DNA from: a virus
Direction: 5' to 3' (one strand)
Virus record (IMG/VR): IMGVR_UViG_3300006735_000056
Span: 1 to 48,272 of that record
DNA length: 48,272 nt
Shown: positions 42,358-48,272 of the stretch, in pieces
How the letters are laid out: each line of letters opens with the position of its first letter
How positions within the stretch are numbered: position 1 is the stretch's first letter
Position numbers and translations under genes: made by a program
The notes under the pieces: model-generated
What the model was told of the DNA's origin: nothing
Databases searched by the model: none
Seen by the model: only the letters and a program-made list of their open reading frames with translations

Positions 42358-42935
42358 TCTTTCACCTCGGTTTCAATCTCCAATTGGAGTGCGTCAATGT
42401 CCATCACTGCTGTGGACATGGGAATGGCTTCGACCTTGAGCAGCGTGTCACCTGCACGCTGCCTCTCAGTCTTGCCGAGAATCTGATTCAGTGCTGCGTT
42501 AAGAGCGGGGGCGTGGTCCGCTGTGGTTGTTTCCCACCCGGACTCGTCAAGGATGATGGCTGCGATGTCGTCCACCGCCTTCTGGACAACGGGTCCGACC
42601 GTAGCAGCGTCGCTGTCTTTGGGAACGAAGTTGCGAATGGCCATGGCGAGCAGACGACTCATCACCTTCTTCGTTGGGATGCTGACGTGAATGCGCTGCG
42701 TCACAGAGGAGCAGCGACGGTAGCCACGCCCTTGCGTCTTACCACCCTCGTGGTCTTCGGTCCTGAGCAGGACAGTCGTGCCGGTGGTTAGGTCTTGCAC
42801 AAGCAGGTGCGGGTCAGCGAAGTAATCCTCGCCGTCGTCCCGCCTCGCTCGTTCTGCTTTGGAGATGACCGAGCCGAGGGAGGACAGTGCCTTGCCGACG
42901 CCATCCGTCCACTCCAGTTCTGCTGCTTGCTTCAT
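42354..42935 (-). CDS. unrecognised 193-residue protein, first gene of middle operon
   Basis: A 193-residue soluble protein. ATG 42935 follows CAGAGGAGGTATAGTC, directly downstream of promoter copy B. A charged helix (KALSSLGSVISKAERARRDD) and strands LLVQDLTTGTTVLLRTED come first, then SSVTQRIHVSIPTKKVMSRL. The C-terminal half is helical (VGPVVQKAVDDIAAIILDE). There is no recognisable motif. As the first gene behind a strong promoter it may act early. Confidence 0.75.
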   Translation of the reverse strand: MKQAAELEWTDGVGKALSSLGSVISKAERARRDDGEDYFADPHLLVQDLTTGTTVLLRTEDHEGGKTQGRGYRRCSSVTQRIHVSIPTKKVMSRLLAMAIRNFVPKDSDAATVGPVVQKAVDDIAAIILDESGWETTTADHAPALNAALNQILGKTERQRAGDTLLKVEAIPMSTAVMDIDALQLEIETEVKE

Positions 42936-42948
42936 GACTATACCTCCT

Positions 42949-42968
42949 CTGTTGCTTCATATACTCAC
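42949..42968 (-). promoter_or_regulatory. repeated promoter element, copy B
   Basis: GTGAGTATATGAAGCAACAG on the minus strand; identity with copy C extends over 26 bases. TATATGAA lies 20 bases before the ATG at 42935. The TGA stop of the PC4-like gene is inside the element. Confidence 0.65.
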
Positions 42969-43231
42969 TCCGACCTTTCGGCTTCCTCTGCTGCATCTTC
43001 CATTTCAGCGATGGCCTCAACCAATCGCGGGAGCATCTGCTTGGCCTGTGACAACGTGATGCGGACGCCGTGACGTGTGTGCTGGTTCTTGCCGTCACGT
43101 GTGTTGATGATGCGTAGGTCAATCCAACGCTTGCCATAGAACTCCAGTGAAGCAAGGCGCACGTCGCCTGCTCCGTCCTTCCACTTTCCCTCCATGCTGG
43201 AGGAACGCCACACTACTTTCTCATCGCCCAC
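42965..43231 (-). CDS. PC4-like ssDNA-binding/transcription coactivator fold
   Basis: GTG 43231 is taken as the start because GAGGTGAAGCAA precedes it, and the earlier in-frame GTG (43282) overlaps a separate zinc-ribbon gene. The 88 residues contain LEFYGKRWIDLRIINTRDGK, then GVRITLSQAKQMLPRLVEAI. This is the strand-turn-strand-helix pattern of PC4/YdbC-type proteins (k.vdiR.w...G...kkGi.l....w..l). Such proteins bind single-stranded DNA or melted promoters as dimers. The acidic C-terminus (EMEDAAEEAERSE) resembles regulatory tails. It is the last gene of the right operon. Confidence 0.62.
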   Translation of the reverse strand: MGDEKVVWRSSSMEGKWKDGAGDVRLASLEFYGKRWIDLRIINTRDGKNQHTRHGVRITLSQAKQMLPRLVEAIAEMEDAAEEAERSE

Positions 43232-43343
43232 TTGCTTCACCTCGTCGCTGATGTGCCCACAGAGCCTTGTGGCATCTGACACAGATGTTGAGTTCAGGAT
43301 GGAGAATGCGGTCTTGCTTCAGGCACATCCTGCAGCGGCGCAC
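43221..43343 (-). CDS. 40-residue zinc-ribbon mini-protein
   Basis: The gene uses GTG 43343, two bases past the previous stop, with GAGGAGGAG upstream. Cys4 and Cys7 in CRMC and Cys21 and Cys24 in CVRC form a complete zinc ribbon. The ends are basic (MRR and HQRRGEASGR). It overlaps the start of the PC4-like gene by 11 bases. It falls below usual ORF-length limits, but the cysteine spacing and ribosome site support it. Confidence 0.68.
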   Translation of the reverse strand: MRRCRMCLKQDRILHPELNICVRCHKALWAHQRRGEASGR

Positions 43344-43345
43344 GT

Positions 43346-44038
43346 TCACTCCTCCTCAATCAATCCGCGGAAGTCACAGTAGGTTCCCCACATCCACGGA
43401 GGAACCTTCACGCCAGTGTGAGGGCACGTCTTGCCGACAAGGAAGCCGCCGTGGCCGGATTCAGCATAGTCGAACATTTGCTGGCGGGTCAACGCACGGA
43501 CGTAGCCGAACTTGCAGTGGTAGCGCATGAACAGGTCATCGCCCGCAAGCAGGTTATAGTCGTCAGGATTCATGGGGATGGTGGTGTCGCCGTGTGGGAC
43601 CATGATGGCCCACTCATCAATGCTGGCCGTCTCGCCGTCATCCAACAGCACCTCACGTTCACCGATGAACTCAGGGTAGGCTTCCTCAAGCGGAAGGTCC
43701 ACGAGTCGTGTCCCGTCCTCGGTCGCCCATGACGTTGCGATGGCTTGCTTCTCCTGCAGTTCCTGCCTGAACGCCTCTTCGGGCGACAGGGCTGGCGAGG
43801 TGAGCATTGCGTTGTCGTCAACGACGGTGATGTTGACCGACTCAGCGATGGCTTTGATGCGCTCGTGCATTGACGCCGCTTCCTCGTGGTTGATGCGTTG
43901 CTCAAGAGTGAGCGTCACCTCGTCCGTCTTGCGGTAGCGCAGCCCAGTTCCATCGGGACGCCACACTGCACCGGGCGCCATGCGCCCGACGTGTTCAAGC
44001 ATCCATACCTTCAGTTCAGCATCTTCTTCCTTAGTCAT
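43346..44038 (-). CDS. unrecognised 230-residue protein
   Basis: A 230-residue acidic protein starting at ATG 44038 behind GAGGAATTGAG. The N-terminus is a charged helix (EEDAELKVWMLEHVGRM). The middle contains LLDDGETASIDEWAIMVPHG, and the C-terminus has YHCKFGY, CPHTGVK and WGTYCDF, with His/Cys residues that could bind metal. No enzyme motif is identified. It is joined by overlaps to both neighbours. Confidence 0.75.
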   Translation of the reverse strand: MTKEEDAELKVWMLEHVGRMAPGAVWRPDGTGLRYRKTDEVTLTLEQRINHEEAASMHERIKAIAESVNITVVDDNAMLTSPALSPEEAFRQELQEKQAIATSWATEDGTRLVDLPLEEAYPEFIGEREVLLDDGETASIDEWAIMVPHGDTTIPMNPDDYNLLAGDDLFMRYHCKFGYVRALTRQQMFDYAESGHGGFLVGKTCPHTGVKVPPWMWGTYCDFRGLIEEE

Positions 44039-44367
44039 CTCAATTCCTCCATGTTTCCAAAAGCCCTACCCGGTTTGGGGTAGAGGAGCATCTGATTGCA
44101 GCACCACGCTGCGAAGTAAAACCACTCTTCCATGGCGATGACGATGCCATCAGCAGGCTCCGTATCACAGAAGGGGCACGACGAGAAGTGCTCGTCAGGT
44201 GACAGGTAGATGGCGAGCACCTCGCATGAGCCACGTTCATCAGGGAGGTTGAGTGTAGACTCAGCGATTTCCACTTCGACACCATCGCCTACCCTCCACT
44301 TACCGTCGCGCGTGATGTTCTCAGGGATGAGTTCGCTCGTCACCTTGACATCATCAACACCGCTCAT
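44035..44367 (-). CDS. unrecognised 110-residue cysteine-containing protein
   Basis: A 110-residue protein with beta strands at the N-terminus (WRVGDGVEVEIAESTLNLP), then CEVLAIYLSP, and CPFC with a later CC (AAWCCNQM). CPFC plus CC may form a zinc site. ATG overlaps the previous stop by 4 bp. Function unknown; the neighbours are also unrecognised proteins of the right operon. Confidence 0.72.
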   Translation of the reverse strand: MSGVDDVKVTSELIPENITRDGKWRVGDGVEVEIAESTLNLPDERGSCEVLAIYLSPDEHFSSCPFCDTEPADGIVIAMEEWFYFAAWCCNQMLLYPKPGRAFGNMEELR

Positions 44368-45998
44368 GCCGCAGCCACCGGTTTTTCAGTCTGTTCCTTC
44401 TCAGGCTCCTCAAAGGTGCTGTCACCAAGGTGTGCTACGTTCCATTCGTTGCTGTAGAACAGGTTGAGGTATGACTCAAAGAAAGCGGTTGGCTTGCTCG
44501 CAATCACAGTGAGCCAGTCGCGCGGCGCGATGAAATCTTCAGGGTTGGTGTCGGGCTGAAGAACAAAGTTCGCAACCTTTCTCTCCATGCTCCACGTCCA
44601 CGGCTTCGGTAGTGAAACGTCAGCACCTGTGTAGTGTCGGTTGACCACCTGACCCTCCATCAACAGGTCAGCGAACTTGGTCGCCCACTGCTCTGCTGCT
44701 TCTTCCGAAAGATGCCACACATGAGACGTGTTGAACAGAGTGTTCGACCAGTTGCTGCTGCCTTTCCTGAGTATGGGGCGGTAGATGACCACCGATTCAG
44801 TCGGCTTCCAGCAATACTTGGCGATGGTGTGACCGTAGGACTGGTAGGACGAGTAGACCTGATATTTCCAGCCGTTCACCACGTCGCCAATCTTGCGCTT
44901 CTTGGAGTTCGTGTAAGCCAGCGAGGCCTTGACCTCAGCAAGCCAGCCCCAGTCCGTCCAAGCGAAGGTGGCCGACTTGCGAACACCTTCCTTGTCCACG
45001 ATGCAATCGCTCCGCTTGACCATGCGGTTGACGGACTTCATAATCGCGGACTTGAGTTTCTTCTCGCTCACGTTCTGCAGTGCCGTCCGCTTGACTTGCG
45101 CCCACGGGACAAGAACACCTGCCTTGAGTCGATGACCCCCGACAGAGTATGAGTTGACGATACCCTCCTGACCCTCGGAGCCAATCACTCGGGTGAACAT
45201 CGGCAACAACTCGCCCGTCTTGCGAGAGACAAGAGCATACCAGCCCGTCTGACTCTTGTGGTTGCGGTGGTGAAGACACTCCTCGGGGTTGTCGAAAGCG
45301 CACTCGCCCTTTGTCGAGTCCCAACCATAGACCATGTTTTTCTTGGCCGTTTCTTGATTCATGACGAACGTGCCGTGGTGCTTGAAGATGAAGTCCTTGA
45401 CCTTCGCGAAGGCTGGGTCATAGATGAGTGCGCTGTAGGTGAACACATCGGATGTAGCAAGCCTGAGCGATGGAATCATGTCAGCGATTTCTGCCTTCCT
45501 TTCTTCACTGACTTCGTTTCCACCATTCGCATTCTTCTCAATGGTCACGAGGCTGTCAAGCATTTTGATTTGGGCGTAGTAGTTCCCGCTCGCAGGTTTG
45601 ATTTCTGCTGGCTTCTTTCCTGTCTCGTCCCGAACCACCTTGATACCACTTAGGATAGGCACATGAGCGTTAATCATGTCGTGGCCACAGAATCCCTTTG
45701 CAGGGATGTCAGGGTCAGGCCCCTTCATGTAGTCGAGGTAGCACTCGGTTGCGAGGAAACCTCCACGAGTGAAGTCGTTGACCATCTCATCAACGGTCAG
45801 TCGCTTACCCGGTCCAGCCTTTGCGAGCGTGTAGGCCACGGCTGCGTCGAGAGGGTAGGCGTCACCAACCATGGTCTTCGTCCGACCAATCACGTTGGCG
45901 GCAATGGCTGGCTCGTTGCTGAAGTCCACACTGTCTGCGACAAAGCCGCCCACCTTCGCGTGGTGCCAAGTGCGGTGTCCACGCCACTTGCTGCTCAT
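44364..45998 (-). CDS. unrecognised 544-residue protein of right operon
   Basis: The largest gene of the right operon. ATG 45998 is chosen: GGGGGTGAGTCA precedes it and it overlaps the previous stop by 4 bp; the longer frame is read-through. The protein is soluble, moderately basic in the middle (VSEKKLKSAIMKSVNRMVKR) and aromatic toward the C-terminus (SSYQSYGHTIAKYCWKP, then STFEEPEKEQTEKP). There are no nucleotide-binding, nuclease or membrane motifs. Position directly behind promoter C in a block of small regulators suggests early expression and possibly host takeover. That is inference. Confidence 0.75.
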   Translation of the reverse strand: MSSKWRGHRTWHHAKVGGFVADSVDFSNEPAIAANVIGRTKTMVGDAYPLDAAVAYTLAKAGPGKRLTVDEMVNDFTRGGFLATECYLDYMKGPDPDIPAKGFCGHDMINAHVPILSGIKVVRDETGKKPAEIKPASGNYYAQIKMLDSLVTIEKNANGGNEVSEERKAEIADMIPSLRLATSDVFTYSALIYDPAFAKVKDFIFKHHGTFVMNQETAKKNMVYGWDSTKGECAFDNPEECLHHRNHKSQTGWYALVSRKTGELLPMFTRVIGSEGQEGIVNSYSVGGHRLKAGVLVPWAQVKRTALQNVSEKKLKSAIMKSVNRMVKRSDCIVDKEGVRKSATFAWTDWGWLAEVKASLAYTNSKKRKIGDVVNGWKYQVYSSYQSYGHTIAKYCWKPTESVVIYRPILRKGSSNWSNTLFNTSHVWHLSEEAAEQWATKFADLLMEGQVVNRHYTGADVSLPKPWTWSMERKVANFVLQPDTNPEDFIAPRDWLTVIASKPTAFFESYLNLFYSNEWNVAHLGDSTFEEPEKEQTEKPVAAA

Positions 45999-46720
45999 TG
46001 ACTCACCCCCGACAGATTCTTTGCGGTCCTTGTTTCCATCATCACTGTGTGTCCTTTCCACTTCATTCTGTTCACCATCTCTTGGGGTAGAATATCCATC
46101 TTCACATCATGGAAGAGGGGAATCTTCACATGCTGGGGAATGAAACCGTCTTCGTCAAGCGAGAGTTCCATGACCACTTCGCCATACATCTCAATTGGTT
46201 GAGGCTCCACCATCATTTCCGCCCGACATCCGTAGTCCACCCACGTGAGGTCGGTATAGAAGGTGGTATCGAACGACCTATCAACACCAGTTACGTGAGG
46301 ACTCTTGGCTCCATACACGAGGTAGAACTTCGCGTCTTTCATGAGATTCTCCCAGTGCTTGACCAGTGGCTTCCACTTCAACTTCGGAGCAGGACTCTCC
46401 TTGGCACACTTCCTCAACGGGAACATGTTTGCAGGACAGGTGGTCATCGTGGAGTTGAGCACTTTCAACATCGCCAACTCGCGCTTGTCGCTGTAGAGCG
46501 TGCGGGTCAGACCGTATGTGGTGAGTTGAAACGCGCAGTTGCTGTTGCGTTGGTCGTTGGCAAGGGGAATGACTTCACCATCAACCTCCATGACCACGAT
46601 GAACCTGTCGTGGGGGTCAAGCCTCGCGGGCGAGGCCAGTCGGGAAACGTAATGACCGTGAGGTTTCAGCGTCTTGTGTTTCTTCAGCGTCATTTCCCAG
46701 TGTTCCATCAGTCGTCCCAT
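45995..46720 (-). CDS. unrecognised 241-residue protein
   Basis: A 241-residue soluble protein that starts right after the upstream stop with GGAGGTGGCTTGA in front. It has basic N-terminal helices (WEMTLKKHKTLKPHGHYV), strands FIVVMEVDGEVIPL, and a second strand cluster (AKFYLVYGAKSPHV and FDTTFYTDLTWVDYG). The distribution of strands suggests a beta-sandwich. No catalytic motif is seen. Together with the next two genes it forms a set of unrecognised proteins of similar composition. Confidence 0.75.
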   Translation of the reverse strand: MGRLMEHWEMTLKKHKTLKPHGHYVSRLASPARLDPHDRFIVVMEVDGEVIPLANDQRNSNCAFQLTTYGLTRTLYSDKRELAMLKVLNSTMTTCPANMFPLRKCAKESPAPKLKWKPLVKHWENLMKDAKFYLVYGAKSPHVTGVDRSFDTTFYTDLTWVDYGCRAEMMVEPQPIEMYGEVVMELSLDEDGFIPQHVKIPLFHDVKMDILPQEMVNRMKWKGHTVMMETRTAKNLSGVSQ

Positions 46721-47230
46721 TCAAGCCACCTCCATGTCATAACCGCCGTCGAGCGACGGGGCTGCAATCGCTCCCATCTCAACGAGTGCTGACTGTGCTG
46801 CACCCACAACGGGGTTCATCTTGAGTTCCGACGTATCGGCGTCCATCTCCCATGCAAGAGCGTGAACGAACCACTCGTGGTATTCTTCCGCGTCGAAGGT
46901 GCGAACACCATGAACAGTGACCACCGGGCGAGCCGGGTCGGGACTCATCACGAGTTTGAGTCCGGGGTAGCACGAGCGTGGAGTGTCAATGTCCTGCGGA
47001 GCGTGCTGGTAGAAGAGCGCCCAAGCGATGCCATCAACGGGGTTGGGTAGCGTCATGGCGTAGTGTGCCCAGCCAAGGTGCATCGAAGCATTCTTCTGCC
47101 CGTAGTCTACGGCTGCGCTGAGAGTATCACGTCGCATGTTGAGGTAGTCAATCACCTGCTGTGGTAGCGGAATCTCAGTCCCTTTGGGGAACTTCGCGCT
47201 CAAGATGCCTTCCATCTCGTTCAAGTTCAC
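46721..47230 (-). CDS. unrecognised 169-residue protein
   Basis: A 169-residue protein. GTG 47230 overlaps the previous stop (GTGA) with GAGGTGAGGAAGA upstream; ATG 47215 is an alternative. It has helices (QQVIDYLNMRRDTLSAAVDY), aromatic WAHYAM and WALFYQHA, and a strand VTVHGVRTF before YHEWFVHALAWEM. No family is recognised. Confidence 0.72.
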   Translation of the reverse strand: MNLNEMEGILSAKFPKGTEIPLPQQVIDYLNMRRDTLSAAVDYGQKNASMHLGWAHYAMTLPNPVDGIAWALFYQHAPQDIDTPRSCYPGLKLVMSPDPARPVVTVHGVRTFDAEEYHEWFVHALAWEMDADTSELKMNPVVGAAQSALVEMGAIAAPSLDGGYDMEVA

Positions 47231-47646
47231 TCTTCCTCACCTCCGCTAACGTAGTGCTCGGGCTGCATGGTGACAGCGACGCCACCTTCCTGAGCGAAGT
47301 CAATGAGTTCCTTCACCGAATGGTTGTCCGGGTGGACGCTGAGCACCAGCCCGTCAGGGTGGTTGAACTCACTGCCTTTGATGAAGAACTGATACCCGTC
47401 AGGGGTAGCCCACAAGTGCAGTGGGACATAGAGCACGCTTGATGATGCGGCACTCTTCAGTTCAGCGTCTTTCTCTCCGAGCCACGTCGTGACTTGGGTA
47501 GGCACACGGAGTTCGTGCGCACACCCATATTCACGGTTCGTGTGATGTTCAGCCGACACACCCTGCACATGCAGGCGGTGTGCGTCAAACTGGCACCGGA
47601 CTTGCAGCCGGTTGTTTGTCTTCGTTTCTGTTTCATTGTTGTTCAT
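47227..47646 (-). CDS. unrecognised 139-residue protein, first of right operon
   Basis: A 139-residue protein using ATG 47646 with GAGGTGAAGACC in front; GTG 47655 adds three residues. It has a polar N-terminus (NNNETETKTNN), strands RLQVRCQFDAHRLHVQGV and SVLYVPLHLWATPDGYQFF, and an acidic end. It is the first gene behind promoter copy C, so it is likely expressed early and strongly. No domain is recognised. Confidence 0.72.
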   Translation of the reverse strand: MNNNETETKTNNRLQVRCQFDAHRLHVQGVSAEHHTNREYGCAHELRVPTQVTTWLGEKDAELKSAASSSVLYVPLHLWATPDGYQFFIKGSEFNHPDGLVLSVHPDNHSVKELIDFAQEGGVAVTMQPEHYVSGGEEE

Positions 47647-47674
47647 GGTCTTCACCTCGTTGTTGTTTGTTCCT

Positions 47675-47694
47675 CTGTTGCTTCATATACTCAC
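47675..47694 (-). promoter_or_regulatory. repeated promoter element, copy C
   Basis: Same 20 bases as copy B, in a 77-bp gap. Here the distance from TATATGAA to the ATG at 47646 is 35 bases, so the message would have a leader of about 10 bases containing the ribosome site. The rest of the gap (47695-47723) shows nothing else. Confidence 0.7.
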
Positions 47695-47723
47695 TCTGAA
47701 AATCGAGTGACTGGAATGTGATG

Positions 47724-47993
47724 TCACTTCGTGTGGTAGTCACGAATGTATTCGGCACGACGCTTGCGAGCACATGATTTGCAGCGTCGTGCGCGTTGGT
47801 GCATGTTTGTGATGTCTGTGCCGCAATCTGCGCAGTGTGGATGTTTGCGCGGGTATGGCTTGGCAGCGCGTTCAAGCCGCCTGTATTCGTTCTGATAGGT
47901 GCGCTGTCGTGCCTCAAGGCAATCGAAGCAGAAGCGAGCGCGTGGGGATTCCGGTCGGTTGACCGGGTGTTCGCATGATTCACACTGCTTCAT
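47724..47993 (-). CDS. tandem zinc-finger protein
   Basis: An 89-residue basic protein with two similar four-cysteine sites: CESC with CFDC (Cys4, 7, 22, 25) and CADC with CKSC (Cys54, 57, 71, 74). Each is followed by a basic helix (LEARQRTYQNEYRRLERAAK and ARKRRAEYIRDYHTK). The duplication within one protein and the basic helices look like a nucleic-acid-binding protein or HNH-like scaffold without the catalytic histidines. It overlaps the preceding gene by 4 bp. Confidence 0.8.
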   Translation of the reverse strand: MKQCESCEHPVNRPESPRARFCFDCLEARQRTYQNEYRRLERAAKPYPRKHPHCADCGTDITNMHQRARRCKSCARKRRAEYIRDYHTK

Positions 47994-48259
47994 GCGTCCA
48001 CCTCCATACAGCGTTCACAGGTGCAGAAATACAGGTAGGACTGGTCTTGCTTCTGATGCCGTCCGATTTCCGGCTGGCCGCGAAGTTTGTTACCAAGGCG
48101 CTGTGTGTTGGTCAGGTAATGCTTGGGAATACCGCGCTCCTTGAGTTCCATCCACAGTTCACTGACCGTCACCATGCGGTCGAATTCACACAGGACAGGT
48201 GAAACGTATCGCTCGATGAGGTATCGTGTCCCTCGTGCCTTCTTCCCGGTCAACGCCAT
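47990..48259 (-). CDS. winged-helix-like protein with CxCxxC end
   Basis: An 89-residue protein. The middle (RMVTVSELWMELKERGIP, then TNTQRLGNKLRGQPEIGRH, then a wing QSYLYF) fits a winged helix. It ends CTCERCMEVDA, a possible metal site. ATG 48259 is the first start in view, with GGGAGAC in front. The frame is open to the window edge, so a longer N-terminus cannot be excluded. A regulator of this arm is plausible. Confidence 0.65.
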   Translation of the reverse strand: MALTGKKARGTRYLIERYVSPVLCEFDRMVTVSELWMELKERGIPKHYLTNTQRLGNKLRGQPEIGRHQKQDQSYLYFCTCERCMEVDA

Positions 48260-48272
48260 CTCAAAGTCTCCC

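Noticed and set aside
1-48272. tRNA or rRNA genes.
   Set aside because: No T-loop GGTTCGAATCC-type context with a paired acceptor stem, nor conserved rRNA blocks, were found by eye.

Overview
The window reads as part of a genome of a tailed double-stranded DNA virus of a marine euryarchaeon, most like the magroviruses assigned to Marine Group II (Poseidoniia). What supports this is the set of archaeal/eukaryal-type replication proteins: B-family polymerase, PCNA-type clamp, RFC-type clamp-loader small subunit, primase of the archaeo-eukaryotic family, XPF/Hef-type nuclease and RecA-like ATPase. They sit in one tightly packed block with a group II chaperonin (thermosome), next to long virion-type genes. 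No ribosomal, tRNA, rRNA or central housekeeping gene was seen. The host assignment is inference. Capsid, portal and terminase genes are not here and would have to lie outside the window.

Layout. From 1 to 22716 all genes run on the plus strand: a giant virion-type protein of more than 5,450 residues (cut by the left edge), an unrecognised 414-residue protein, a clear HMG-CoA lyase, and three genes that look like a tail or baseplate protein, a small structural protein and a fibre. From 22745 to the right edge all genes run on the minus strand, so the two arms converge near 22730. Read in its own direction, the minus arm starts at the right edge with small zinc-binding, winged-helix and unrecognised proteins (48259 to 42965). 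It continues with unrecognised, Myb/SANT-like and zinc-ribbon proteins (42935 to 37386), then the replisome block RFC, possible ssDNA-binding protein, RecA-like ATPase, clamp, PolB, MazG-like protein, Cas4-like nuclease, primase, winged-helix protein, XPF-type nuclease, P-loop helicase candidate, DEDD exonuclease, thermosome and a zinc ribbon (37353 to 22745).

Genes are packed with 4-bp (ATGA/GTGA) stop-start overlaps and strong GGAGGTGA-like ribosome sites, which points to long polycistronic messages with coupled translation. Three copies of one TATA-containing element (37370-37389, 42949-42968, 47675-47694) each lie just upstream of a minus-strand start codon and divide the minus arm into three likely operons. 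The only sizeable gap is 141 bp (33970-34110), with a perfect 8-bp-stem palindrome.

Most worth following up: HMG-CoA lyase inside a viral structural gene cluster (HMG-CoA is the precursor of archaeal isoprenoid lipids), the repeated promoter, a two-SANT protein with a C-terminal membrane segment, a possible cyclin-fold (TFB-like) protein and a PC4-like protein beside it, a changed motif C in the polymerase, a changed nucleotide-binding motif in the thermosome, and a protein that looks like a DNA ligase without its lysine. Several small genes under 60 codons are reported from direct reading of the minus strand.
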